Source: Protopterus annectens
Lineage: Eukaryota; Chordata; Ceratodontiformes; Protopteridae
NCBI RefSeq assembly: GCF_019279795.1
Contig: NC_056745.1
Span: 508,587,716-508,651,715, forward strand
Direction of reading: 5' to 3'
Length of the DNA stretch: 64,000 nucleotides
Position 1 is the first letter of the stretch; every line of letters starts with the position of its first letter. The notes beneath the pieces were generated by a model. The model saw only the letters and a list, made by a program, of their open reading frames with translations. It was not told the origin of the DNA and did no database searches. This document shows positions 1 to 10,592 of the stretch, piece by piece. The position numbers and the translations under genes were made by a program.

Positions 1-295
1 TAGAGCTGGTCTGTGTCAGCGATATGCAAGAGAAAACAAGGAAAAGTTATTAAGAAAGCTAAGACGGTGGACACTGTTCTATATGGATAAGGATGTTTAT
101 GGTTCCACTAATACTATATAAGGGTCAGTCATACTTTACCTAACCAATGAGAAAATTTCGGAAGTAATTAACAAGGAACTGAAAGAGTTCCTTTAGGAAA
201 GGGAAAAAGCCTAGGGATGGATGGAATCAATGGAACATATTGACAGACAAGGACGGTTTAGAACTCACAGATTTAAGGTTATATTATGTGGTCAG
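1..295 (+). pseudogene. LINE-1-like ORF2 remnant, left part
   Basis: Short, badly decayed stretch. Read forward it gives phrases such as EISEVINKEL and a G-M-D-G-I-N run, reminiscent of the linker before the reverse transcriptase of L1-type LINEs. There is no intact frame. The sequence appears to resume after the MITE at 304-864. This is a family guess from a few residues, not a firm identification; it could be another LINE clade or unrelated DNA. Confidence 0.3.
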
Positions 296-303
296 CCTGT
301 GAG

Positions 304-864
304 CAGGGTTGCCAGACGTCCCTATTTGGGCGGGACTGTCCCGAGATCAGTAGCCTGATGCCTCCACTTTGTTTGTTTTGATTGACCCGTATACCTATGT
401 TCGCATTAAAGACCTTTTTAAAATGTAAATGTACTTCAGATGTTTCTGTTGGGAGCAATTGGTCACCTTGAAGCTGAATCTTAGGGAAAGTACTTCCCAT
501 CAGTGTTGTAATTTGAAAATTTCTTGCACAAGACCTCGCTTGTTAGTAGGTATACTTTGGGTAAACTTCTCTCCTTCACATAAAGCAACCTAACAGTAAA
601 GAAGTATAATCAAGTAGAGAATTGTGTACAAGAACTAAACTGGGTAAGACCTACTGTACATTATTATTCTCGGATAATGAGCCTCATTGGTCTTAGAATT
701 TGTGGTTAAAACATCACATGTACTGATTGCAGATGCTGCTGATGCTTAACTTGTCTCGACAGTGTTTCAGCTGCAAAACAGGGTTTGCTGCATTTGCCGC
801 CGAAGATCTTTTTCTTTTTTTTTTTTTTGTCCCTACCTGGGTTGCTGGAAATCTGGCAACCCTG
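304..864. mobile_element. hAT-type MITE (non-autonomous DNA transposon)
   Basis: The 561-bp element has terminal inverted repeats that begin CAGGGTTGCC on the left (304-313) and end GGCAACCCTG on the right (855-864); the inverted match runs about 13 bp. It is flanked by a perfect 8-bp target duplication CCTGTGAG at 296-303 and 865-872. An 8-bp TSD with a CAGGG-type terminus is the signature of the hAT superfamily. No transposase frame exists inside, so it must have been mobilised in trans. A T-rich run lies near its right end. It interrupts an older LINE-like remnant. Confidence 0.88.
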
Positions 865-872
865 CCTGTGAG

Positions 873-1251
873 GCTTATTTGCTTTTTATTGTTTGTAAAG
901 TACTTCCTTAAATGGAAATAGTTAATGCTTGTGCATGAAACAGGAAAAAATGAAGGAGATAGATATGGATGTTGTTTCTAGATGGAGGGGGAGGGTGAAT
1001 AGCCAGATGCAATGCTATGTAAGCAAGTCATGCAAAGAAATTTCATGGTTAGTAGTCAAGAAATGGACAAAACACATACTTCCTATAGGAATTGAGCAAA
1101 ATCAGAAAAAAAGAGGAGAGTAAAAATTTTGCAGTTTAGAGATTGACAGAACTGCAAACTGAAGCATTATATTGGGAATAGCTGATTAGAATAGTCAAAT
1201 ATAAAAGTTGGGAACAGATCAAAGAATAGTTTAACCTGCCAAATAAGTTAA

Positions 1252-1254
<3 letters not shown>
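873..1254 (+). pseudogene. LINE-1-like remnant, right part
   Basis: Continuation of the remnant broken by the MITE. Around 1205-1255 the forward translation reads K-W-E-Q-I-K-E then F-N-L-P-N-K, resembling the conserved stretch near the end of L1 ORF2 where a W-E-x-x-K-E motif precedes an N-L-P-N-K-like motif. It is truncated abruptly at the AT microsatellite. Short open frames at 727-921 and 929-1123 carry no recognisable domain. Identification is tentative. Confidence 0.35.

Positions 1255-1255
<1 letters not shown>

Positions 1256-1306
<51 letters not shown>
1256..1306. repeat. (AT)n microsatellite
   Basis: About 25 uninterrupted AT units. Confidence 0.97.
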
Positions 1307-1311
<5 letters not shown>

Positions 1312-1442
1312 GGCATTTGTTGCTTCAACTTTAAGTCAACATCCTTAACATTGACACAGTAACAGGCAAACATCAAAACTAACATGCTTCTGCGGATGCA
1401 CTGACATTACTCCTTGGAACATGCAGACTTCATGAACTGTAT

Positions 1443-1600
1443 ATGTCCTTCCATTTCATTGTTGCAGTATTCATTACAATAGAAATCTCCTGCCAAAGGC
1501 AGCCTGACATCCAGCCAGTACATCAAAGCCTTTAGGTTGCTTTATGGGACATCGTACGTCACACCTATGTTCCTCACATAATGTGGGGCATACAGCTGAC
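1443..1600 (+). repeat. DIRS left inverted terminal repeat
   Basis: The core at 1462-1485 (GTTGCAGTATTCATTACAAT) is the reverse complement of sequence at about 15918-15941 and also recurs at the ICR. The match continues at lower identity for about 150 bp, including CAAAGCCTTTAGGTT at about 1525-1540 against its complement near 15858-15875. Confidence 0.82.
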
Positions 1601-1979
1601 AGCCAAACGTACCATCCTCAGAACTTTTTGCTGCCAGACCAAATGCCATCTCTTCATCATCAGTCTGAACTCTTGTTCCATTGCTGTTTCACCAAGCTGT
1701 TTCAGATAAGTGCCCCATTGGATTTTTGTTTTTGATCTTATCTTTTTCTTTTTGTATTGTTGCTTGTGGGGTTTTTGGTCATCCATGAAGGGTAAATTCC
1801 AGTGTAGGAGACAGATTCCCCATAAAGACTATCATGAGCAGTGCCTATTTTTTCTTGGTACTTCCCACGACCATACAATTTCAATTTGTCAGGCCTTTTT
1901 TCCTAAGATACTCTGTAGACAGTTTTCTTTCTTGGCCTTGCATTCAGAGAATCAACGTCTTAAGCTTTTAGCTAAAGAC

Positions 1980-3480
1980 ATGATGGGAGGAACTTTCCGC
2001 TCCAAGGGACAGCCATCCATGAAGAAGAAGGCCAAGAAGTCTAGGTCTGATTCTTCTGCTGTGCAGCCTTCTCCGGATGTCTCGCCTAAGGTAATTGAAA
2101 GTTCAGTGGTTCGCCCAGCTCCATCTTTGGAGTCTTCTGCCGTGACCATCATGGAGACCAGTGTGGATTCAACCTTAAGCATGTCCTCGGAGGCCTTGCA
2201 GATGTCTGCTTTGGATATTCTAGGGGAACCGTGGCTGATTATTTCCGAGGGGCCTAGGGGTGTTCCTCACATTTTGGTCAGGGAGGAAGTTCCAACTACT
2301 GTTACTGAATGCCATCCAGGGTTGGAGCCTTTTAAGTTTTATAAGGCAGACATCCCCTTGAAGAAAAACCTAAAGACTAAGCATATTTCTCCAGCTCCTA
2401 AAGACCCACAGAGTGAATGGAAGTATTTTACTCAGGGGTTGTTTAATGTTTTGATGGCTTTGAAACTTCTTTATGGGGTTCTGTTCTAGCCTTCCCTTGG
2501 TCCTCCACTCCCCTTAAAAGACCCAGGGAAAAGGATTTTCTAAGGAACGGATGGATTCAGATGAGGAATCCCTTGCTTATTCATCTCATATTCCTTCTTC
2601 TTTAGACTATGGGTCTAAGGAAGAGGAATATACTAGTCCCGACACTTCTTTCAAGGAAATTTCTTTTGAAGACACAATCTCCAAAATGATGATATTTTTT
2701 AAATGGGATTGTGCCCAGGTTTCTGAGGTACAGAAGAAATATTACAAGCACCTGCAGATGGACTCTCCTAGACCTTCTGTTGTTCCTCCTATTTTGGCTG
2801 CCTTGGTGAATGCCTTTGCTAATGCATCTAAGACTCCTGATTCCCAGCCCCCTGCCCTCAAGAAACCTGATAGGTTTCATTGAGTGCCTGAGGACTGTAA
2901 ATTTCTAAATAGGTGCCCTTCTGATGACTCTTCTGTGGTGTCTGTTGCTTCTGAAAAGCCATCTCAGTTGCTGCCTTCTACTAAGTTACATCCTTCTGAT
3001 AAAGACAGCAGAACTAAGCAAAGGGTAGGTAAGAAGATTTATACGTCTGCTACCTTAGCTTTTAGGGTTGTCAGTTATCAGATACATATGTCGAGGTACA
3101 TTTTGGCTCTTCTTTCCCTGGCTTGTCAGGCAATTTTTGATTTCAAGACTCTGAAGGGAAGACTTCTATTCTTTCTCTTAGGGACTTCATCCCAGGTGGT
3201 TCACCACTCTATTAAGTATAGTTATGCTACAGTTGATGCTTCTCCTAGAGCTGCTGCTTTTGGTTCTGTGATGAGGAGATATTCCTGCCTTCTGCTTCAA
3301 CGTTTGCCTGATGATATTAAGGCTAAGTTGATGGATGCTCCTCTGGACAACAAGCACTTGTTTGGTGAAGCTGCTGCTGATTTGTTTAAGTCTCTTCAGG
3401 ATAAGGGCAAGGCCTTGCAGGAATTTCAACATGTTTTTGTTTCTCCTGTGCCTAAATTTCAGAGGAATTACCTTCACCCC
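1980..3480 (+). pseudogene. DIRS gag-like ORF1, broken
   Basis: Reading from the ATG at 1980 gives a basic start (KKKAKKSRSDSS) followed by an acidic, Ser/Pro-rich region to the stop at 2489. The frame shifts and continues through 2551-2883, has a TGA stop at 2881-2883, then continues in the same frame towards about 3480, where similarity to a coding sequence fades. The part around 3060-3470 is rich in Leu, Ala and Lys, as in a structural protein. Position directly before RT/RNase H in a DIRS element is the main reason for calling it gag; there is no diagnostic motif. The longer open frame beginning at 1710 includes sequence unlikely to be coding. Confidence 0.6.
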
Positions 3481-3699
3481 ACACCCCCCCAACTATATAT
3501 ACCAACTCTGAGATTGCGCTACATTTGGGAAAAAGGATATGAACTACTGCAGTGTGTGAAAGGGGAAGTAATGGGCAACTAGTTACTTTCACCATCTCAC
3601 AATTTCGCTGAAGTGAACATTCGATGGACTGATTTCAATGGCTAGCCATTTGATGTTTTTTACATTCGATGATGAAAGATAGACCCTCAGATAATTTCT

Positions 3700-4640
3700 A
3701 TATTTACTTTTTTTTCTGGCGTGGTCGACCAGATAATTTCTGTACTTATTTTTTTCCTGGCAGGGTTGACCAGATACTAGTGGTCTGTGTATTTCGGGGG
3801 CTGTTGATGACTTTTTTTTTTAATATAATACACTGGCAGAGTCAAACATACACTAGTGGTCTGTGTGTTTTGTGGGTTGCTGATGACTTTATTATTATTA
3901 TATATTTTTTTAATATAATATCCTGGCAGGATTAAGCAAATAATAGAAAGGCAATGTGTTTTGGGGACTGTTGATGACTTTCTTTTTTTAATATATTACA
4001 CTGGCAGGGTCAACTAGATACTAGTAGTTTATATGTTTCAGGGACTGTTGATGACTTTATTTTTTTTTTATTATAATGTCCTGGAAGGGTTAACCAAATA
4101 CTAGGGAGCCGACGTGTTTTGGGGACTGTTGATGATTTTCTTTTTTTTTAATATGATACACTGTTAGGGTCAACCAGATATTAGTGTTCTGTGTGTTTTG
4201 GAGGCTGTTGATGACTTGCTATTTTTAACATAACACACTGGCAGGCTCAACTGGATGCTAGTGGCCGGTGTGCTTTGGAGGCTGTTGATGGTTTTATTTG
4301 TTTAAATATAATATCTTGGCAGGGTTAACCACATACTAGGGAAGGAATGTGTTTTGAGGACTGGTGATGATTTTCATTTTTTAATATTATACACTGGCAG
4401 GGTCAACAAGATACTAGTGGTCAGTGTGTTTTGGGGGCTGTTGATGACTTTATTTATTTATTTATTCATTTTTAATATAATATCCTGGCTGGGTTAACCA
4501 GATACTAAGGATGCAGTGTGCTTTGGAGGCTGTTTGACTGTGGATGTCTTTTTTTCCGAATAAAATATCCTGACGGGGTCAAACAGATACTAGATACACA
4601 ATGTGTTTTGGGGGCTACTTGTGGATGATTTTTTTTTAAT
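3700..4640 (+). repeat. Tandem array of ~79-bp units with alternating subtypes
   Basis: About eleven diverged units, each with a CTGGCAGGGT(C/T)AACCAGATACTAG-like core, a GTGTGTTTTGGGGGCTG-like middle, and a T-rich then AATATAATA spacer. Unit starts lie near 3756, 3831, 3921, 4000, 4081, 4160, 4238, 4314, 4396, 4484 and 4568. Two subtypes mostly alternate: one with ACACTGGCAGGGTCAAC and AGTGGTC, the other with TATCCTGGCAGGGTTAAC and AGGGA. This gives a roughly 158-bp higher-order period. Confidence 0.85.
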
Positions 4641-5227
4641 CTAATCTTTTTACAGGTTCAGTCAAGCTAGATTAGGATGGTGTGTGGATGTTTTGTTGTT
4701 GAAATTGTAGCCTTGCATGACTAAAGTAAGATCACCTGCAAGCTCTTGACTTTGTGATGCTAAAGAAATACAGTGATGTAATCGTTGAATCATTGTCTTC
4801 CCTTTTCATTATTTTAAACTTTGTAGGCTCAAAACAGATACTGTGGGTAGGCAATCTGGCTGGGGATTATGCCTAGTATGTGTGAATGAAATGACTGGCC
4901 TTATTGTTGTATGTCTGACTTGTGTTGCAAGAGTAGCGTGCATCTGAGTGAATTAAGATCGACCACAAGCTCTGAACTCTCACTGTTTATGTGAAAAAAA
5001 TATATATATATTAACAACAGTGCTGTTTTTTTATCCATTTTTTGTGTTTTAACCTCACACGATCAAATCACATACTGTGGGTGGGGTGGGCAATAGGGAT
5101 TGTGGCTGTGTGAATGAAGCAACTGGCCTTAATGTTTACTGTTGTTTTAATTACAGCTTTGCAAAACTGTAATAGTTGTCTATACTTTCAGATGAATGTA
5201 AACTAATTATCAAATGTATGATGTATG

Positions 5228-5400
5228 TAGGTGGTTGGCATAGTGGTTAAGGTATTTACCTTACAGACACAAGGTACTGGGTTTGATTCTCACATGGGAT
5301 AATTGGCTAGGCTTAAAATGTCCCAAAAAGGGCAGTTAGCCTTGTATAAACCTATCAAACACACATGCATAGATGTACACATTTCACGGTTGGATTTTTA
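5228..5400 (+). mobile_element. tRNA-derived SINE with CR1-like tail
   Basis: The head has an A-box-like TGGCATAGTGG at 5236-5246 and a B-box-like GGGTTTGATTCTC near 5279-5291, the split RNA polymerase III promoter of tRNA-derived SINEs. The 3' part (from about 5310) reads GGCTAGGCTTAAAATG then GGGCAGTTAGCC and ends in repeats of AACCTAT. This matches the 3' end of the CR1 copies in this window (for example 43005-43060). A shared tail is how SINEs borrow the reverse transcriptase of a partner LINE. It is not a functional tRNA gene, since the cloverleaf is not maintained. Confidence 0.8.
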
Positions 5401-5583
5401 ACCTATGAACCTATATGATTGGATGGGAGATAGGAAATTCACCCCGGAGATTATGTCAGTCGCCCTGCTAGACCGGAGCCCAGAGAAGTAAATATTGTGG
5501 GAAAAATTTTCCAGGGAATTTTTATGGCTAGGCTTGCATAGGCCTTAGGGCCGATAGCCTAGTACCAACCTATGAATCTATGA
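5401..5583 (+). pseudogene. CR1 ORF2 3' end and tail
   Basis: Begins at an AACCTATGAACCTAT-type tail junction. The translation includes WMGDRKFTPE and VALLDRS, matching the C-terminus of CR1 ORF2 in this window (WMGNRKFTPGI and ALLDRG near 42900). It is followed by GGCTAGGCTTGCATAGGCC and GATAGCCTAGTACC. This is a 5'-truncated CR1 insertion of about 180 bp. Confidence 0.8.
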
Positions 5584-5639
5584 ATTATTCTTAATGCATG
5601 TTATTTAATATATGTTCATGTATATACTAAATGTCTGCT

Positions 5640-5745
5640 TAAAAATGTTTGTAATATCTTACAGCTTTTCTCCCCAGACGTATGCTGAAAAGGGTTTTTT
5701 TGACTAAAGACAGTTGGACAAACCTGAGTAAAGAAAAGTAAAATA
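5640..5745 (+). repeat. 3' tail fragment of the 8.3-14.4 kb LINE family
   Basis: Contains AGCTTTTCTCCCC, GCTGAAAA, and an AAACCTGAGTAAAGAAAAG then TAAAATAAAT tail, alignable with the 3' end of the LINE at about 14325-14415. This is a 5'-truncated copy of the same family. Confidence 0.7.
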
Positions 5746-6639
5746 AATAAAATGAAATGTGTACTGTGTATGGTGAGCAGTTAAATGAAATTTATGCAAA
5801 TATGTTAATTTAATCCTGGCAGGATCAAAGCAGATTATTTTGTTTGGTAATTGGGGGGGGGGGGGCTGTTTGTGAATGAAATGAGTTGACTGTCCCTGAC
5901 GTTTACTGCTGTAATTCTGGCTTTTCAAGATTAATGTGTATTTTGGTAAAGTCAGCTGTCATACAAGCCTGTGTCAGTGTCTTTCCGAACCACTTGCACA
6001 TTGGAATTACCTTGATTTGTGGATAATAAATTAAGATAGTACAGTGGGATTTCCAAATCTCCGTACTTTTCAATTGGCATTTCACAAAATGCAGATTACC
6101 TGATACAGCATGATGCATGTTTACTATATCATGTGTACTCATAATAGTTTCATGCAGTCAAGACCAACCACTTTTTTTACTGTTTGATGAGTTTAGGTTT
6201 TGTGCTGTTAAAGCATAACCTAAACACCTCATTAGCTTTAAAATGCAATTTAGTCTAGTATTTCGTAGACTGTTCAGCATGTGCGATAGTGATTGAAATT
6301 TTATGTAACATAGTAAGCATGATCAGTGTTGATCTCACTCTATCATACCTCCGCCCTGTGAAGTTAACCCTTCCCCTTTCTAGTTCCCCCCACCCCATCG
6401 AGATGTCACCTGCAGCCTCCCTTTAATTTGAATTCACCAGCTGCCACTGCCCCAAGGGTACAAAGGGTGGGAAGCATGCTCCTCCTACCAAAGCTACCCA
6501 AACTTCTGTACCACAGGAGTCTCCTTTTCCTGAAAAAAACAGGTGCTGTCTAACTAGCCTATTCTTCTCAGCCATATTCCTCTTTCTCTTCATCTTTCCC
6601 TTTCTCTTCCTGTTTGGTTAAAGATTGCTCAAGATTCCT

Positions 6640-8300
6640 GGGTTCTATCCATTATCCACCTAGGGAATTTCATGGTCTGGAAATCTCTTCCCTCTTTTAT
6701 AGGCATTCTTCAGCCCCCCTCAGGAACAGTTGCCTTTCTTTCCAGAAGTGCTTCAGGATCTCTTGACTCAAGGAGCTATTCTGGAAGTCACAGTTTACCA
6801 AAGGGGGGAGGAGTTTTACTCCTGAATGTTTTTGGTGCCCAGGAAAGAGGGTACTTGCAGACCTATTCTGGATCTCTCTCATCTAAACACTTTTCTGAAG
6901 GTCCCCTCTTTTCCAATGTTGTCCCTTCAGACTTTGTTCCCTCTTCTGCTTCCACGGGCTTTTCTGGTCTCTCTGGACCTCTAGGATGCTTACCTTCATA
7001 TTGTGATTCAGCCCCTTTTCAGGAAGTTTTTATGTTTCTCTGTTGCTTCCTGGCATTTTCAGTTTTCTGCTTTTCCCTTTGGCCTGTCTGCTGCCCCAAG
7101 GGTATTCATCAAATGCCTCACTCCTGTGATTGCTTTTTGCAGGCTAAGGGGAATCCAAGTCTTTCCCTACTTGGACAACTTCCTGTTTCAGGCATCCTCT
7201 CCAGAGACTTAGTTGCAAAATCTTCATTTTACAGTCTCCCTTTTGCAGATCCTGGGGTTCACTATAAATTTCAAAAATCCCTTTTTGACTCCTGCTCAGG
7301 ATCATGTCTTTCTGGGGTGCAGGATCCAGACTGTTCCTATGCTGGCACCCCTGCCCTAACTCTCATTTCCATTTTGCAATTCATTCTTCCTCTGACCTAA
7401 ATAACAGCAAGGGTCTGAGGTTCATGACTTCCAACATTCCTATACTCCCTTTTGCCAAATTCCAACTGAGAAACTTTCAGTGGTTTCCAAAGTCAGTTTG
7501 GCTTCAGCATTCTCATCCCCTCAAATTTGTAGTTCTTCTTCATGTCTCAAGAAGGAGCTTCACTGGTGGACTCAGCAGTTGACTCACAATGCAGGGCTCC
7601 CTTTTCATCTCCCTCTTCCCTCCCATGAGCTGTTCACAGATGCTTCAGACATGGGATGGGAAGCAGCTATCTGCTCCTTAAAGGTGCAGGGAGTCTAGTT
7701 GCCTCATCAACAGAAAGATCACATAAGTTTCAAGGAGATGAGAGCTCTTCTGCTGGTTCTTCGGCCCTTTCATCCTCTTTTCTCCCCAGGACCTCTTAAG
7801 ATGTTTACAGACAATACTACAGTGATGTGGTATGTCAACAAATGGGGGGTGAAGGGGAAATCAACTTCTTATCTTCTTTGCCAGTTGGCACTTCTAGTGT
7901 GGGAACTAGCTATCCAATATCAAGTGACTCTTCAGGCAGTTTACATTCCTTCAGATCAAAACATTGTGGCAGACTGTCTGAGTAGGTCCATAACTCAATC
8001 CCATGAATGGATGCTTCACACGGATGTGTTTCTGGACATTGTCTATCAGTGGGGTATTCCACAAATGGATCTTTTTACCTCCCCACTGAACAGACAACTT
8101 CCTCTATTTTGTGCCAGAGTCCCAGGTCCTCTGGTTGGAAGGTGGATACCCTCTCTTTTTCTTGGAAGGGGATGTTTCTTCATGATTTCTCTCCCCTTCC
8201 TCTCATTCCAAAAATCCTGTTCAAAATACAACAGGATGCTTCCAAAATCTTGTTGGTGACTCCCTTTTGGCTGAGACAGCACTGATTCACTCTTCTTCTG
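6640..8300 (+). pseudogene. DIRS reverse transcriptase and RNase H, broken
   Basis: The RT template-binding motif (RPILDLSHLN) is at about 6860-6890. Motif A (SLDL-stop-DAYLH) at about 6975-7010 contains a TAG stop. Motif B-like PFGLSAAPRVF lies at about 7076-7110, and the catalytic motif reads YLDN instead of YLDD at about 7170-7180. RNase H follows (TDASDMGWEAA near 7640, MFTDNTTVMWYVNK near 7800, IPSDQNIVADCLSR near 7950). The C-terminal DIRS-type MDLFTSPLNRQLP is near 8065. The frame changes several times. RT and RNase H would copy the element RNA; here the catalytic Asp change and stops make it inactive. The LINE at 8.3-14.4 kb cuts off its end. Confidence 0.88.
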
Positions 8301-8329
8301 CACTTAGCCAAGGGCAGTCATCACAAGTT

Positions 8330-8800
8330 TTTTTGGATTTCAGGCTGCAGATACTTTCAGCTAAGGCGACTATTTCGCGCCTTTTTAACCTACAACATAT
8401 TCCTGTGGCTGTGTATCAGATACATAGTTGCCAACATACTACTCAATCTGCACTTCTAATTTATTTCTTATCTGAACAGATAAGCGCAGTATTCAAGTTC
8501 GCAGTGGCTGTGTATCAGATATGTAGTTGCCAACATACTACTCAATCTGCGTTTCTAATTTATTTCTTATCTGAACAGATAAGCGCAGTATTCAATTGCG
8601 TATGGCCTTAGATAATCGTAAGTGAATCACGCACACAGCTCTCTGGATTTTCAGGCTACAGGTACTATTATCTAAGGCGACTATTTCGCGCCTTTTTAAC
8701 CTACAGTGTATACCTGTGGCTGGGCATCGGATACATAGTTCCCCACAAACTACTTAACCGGCGCTTCTAATTAATTCTTATCCGAATAGAGCCAGTTCCA
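8330..8800 (+). repeat. 5' UTR monomer repeats of the LINE
   Basis: One unit starts near 8335 (GGATTTCAGGCTGCAG) and a second near 8647 (GGATTTTCAGGCTACAG). Both contain GGCGACTATTTCGCGCC, CCTACA and GGATACATAGTT-type blocks. Within the first unit a 99-bp segment is tandemly duplicated (8405-8503 and 8504-8602). Monomeric 5' repeats often hold LINE promoters; promoter activity here is inferred. Confidence 0.75.
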
Positions 8801-10590
8801 CCAGTAATCTCTCAGGGGTCCACAAAGACAAGGCAGGCTACGAGGCTACTGAAATGTCTCCACGTATATAACACTACCAAGAGGATTTTTCTTAAATTCT
8901 CCTCCTCTCCTAAATGCCAGTAAAGGGTTTTTAATCACACAAACATACACATAGAGGATAAGTAAAGAGCTAGGACTAAATGTACCTCTTCCAACAGTAC
9001 TAATAAAAGGGGCTGTTTATTTGTTATTTGTTAAACCTGTCTTATATTGCTGCTGGCAAGGCTCTAAATTCAGTTACATTCTCTGATGTACTCTATTCAC
9101 TGCTGTTGCTGAATAGAAGAGAATTGCTTAATCTGTTTTCAATATTTACTGCTGTTATCTACAGCTCTATAGTTGTGTTTATTGCTGTCTGCAAAGTCCC
9201 TACTTGTAGTTACCTAGTCTGACTTCATTAGATTATCTGCTGCTAATAATTGGAACAGGATTTATTTTTAAATTTCTTTTTAACTGCTGTTTATATCAAT
9301 ATATTTGATTTAAAACTAATCTTAGTGCTGCTACCAAAGTCTTAAATATGTATTACTGCTAACCAGCTGTTATGTCCCTGTGAATGACTGTTAATCTCAC
9401 TATGCATCATGGATTTTTGTAATGTACATTAGATACTACTAGAATTGTGGCAGGCTTTGAATACTAATATTGTGTGAAGTTCTATCTTGCTTTTTATTTT
9501 TTATGTCTCTTACCCCCTATTTTGTCTCTCTTGCCTCCTAAGAAACTCTACCCACCTAGGGCTTGTAGTGCTAGTCCGCAGGAAGCTTAGAACCCTCTCC
9601 ACATATCAATGGGTCACCTCCTTGCTTATCAAGCTGACAATCCCTTATCACGGATAACAGTAAAGTATGTCTGCTGAATAATTCCTATAAGAAATACTAC
9701 TTTTGACTGCACCAAAATATTTGTATACCTAGGCCTGAGCTAGGATAGCCAGCAGCCTTTGCTTTTTCCCCCATACATTACCTTTTTATCTATCCCTCCT
9801 ACCTGTATACATACCCTCCTGTTTTTATTGCTTTTACTCACTCTCCTATTGTAGGCTACCATTCTTACTCACTCCCACTCTAGCCTGCAATACTAGAATC
9901 GTCCACTAGGTGTTGCCCTATCTCCAGATATTGTACTACTCCCCCCTTTCTTTTTCTCTCTCTTTTACCTCCTTTCCCCAGCTCTGAACTTCAGCAGTCC
10001 CCGAAGTGCTACTTAGCTGTTACTGTTTTCTTCCTTCATTTCTACTGCCCACTGACACCTTTCCAGTTCTCTCTCCTCTGTTTTTTCCTTTCCACCTCTA
10101 ACCTCCTGACTAGAGACTCCCTTAGCCCTATTTCTACTCCATTCTACCACTAGACTCAGCCTAGCTGATTGTTTTTCTTTGACTGTTTCAGTATCTGTTT
10201 CTACCCGCTCCGTTCACCCTGCGGGCTCACTCTGCTCCCCTCCCTACCCCCAATTCCCACCCACCCCCAAGGGCCCTACCTTTATACTTCCTAGACCACA
10301 CCTCTTCCTCCTCCACTTACTCCCAAACCACACCCCTACCTCTCTCATCTCTCTCCTAACACATATCCTCCTTTCCCCACTTCTTTCCTATCATACCTCG
10401 TGTTCTTACATTTCCTCTTCATAGACACTCTTCTCTCTATCCTTTCACCCTACACACCCTCCTGTTACCTATTTCTACTAATATTACCCTTTCACTTCTC
10501 CCTTCCATCCACAACAGACACTACCCACTCTCCCATCTCCTCCCAATACATTTCAAGCTTCTACCATCAAATAGCCAGTATCTACTCATA
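8800..10590 (+). other. LINE 5' leader without recognisable ORF1
   Basis: The stretch between the 5' monomers and the first endonuclease-containing frame. It becomes strongly C/T-rich from about 9900. The open frames at 10179-10424 and 10400-10591 are Pro/Ser/Leu-rich and look like by-products of this composition. No zinc knuckle, coiled coil or esterase motif was seen, so if the family has an ORF1 it is unrecognisable here. Confidence 0.5.
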
Positions 10591-10592
10591 AA

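Larger units (their letters stand above)
3480..6350. other. Composite insertion inside the DIRS element
   Basis: The gag-like frame decays near 3480 and DIRS-like coding resumes only near 6400-6640. The block between holds a possible MITE end (about 3600-3692, with the motif GATAGACCCT resembling the terminus of the foldback element at 46.6 kb), a tandem array (3700-4640), scattered degenerate array units (about 4650, 4825, 5055 and 5815), a SINE, a CR1 3' piece and another LINE tail. No clear target duplication was found, so it may be several successive insertions. 5750-6350 shows nothing recognisable apart from one degenerate array unit. Confidence 0.5.

Noticed and set aside
1710-2489. 259-residue host gene
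   Set aside because: The first 90 codons are T-rich with no domain; the remainder fits a DIRS gag position. No host homology recognised.
3700-4640. CRISPR array
   Set aside because: Units are diverged, T-rich and contiguous without unique spacers; eukaryotic context.
5228-5300. Possible tRNA gene
   Set aside because: A- and B-box-like motifs are present, but stems of a cloverleaf do not form and a CR1-type tail follows. It is a SINE.
6672-7400. 242-residue open frame as a membrane protein
   Set aside because: It is the wrong frame over DIRS RT; true RT motifs lie in the adjacent frames.
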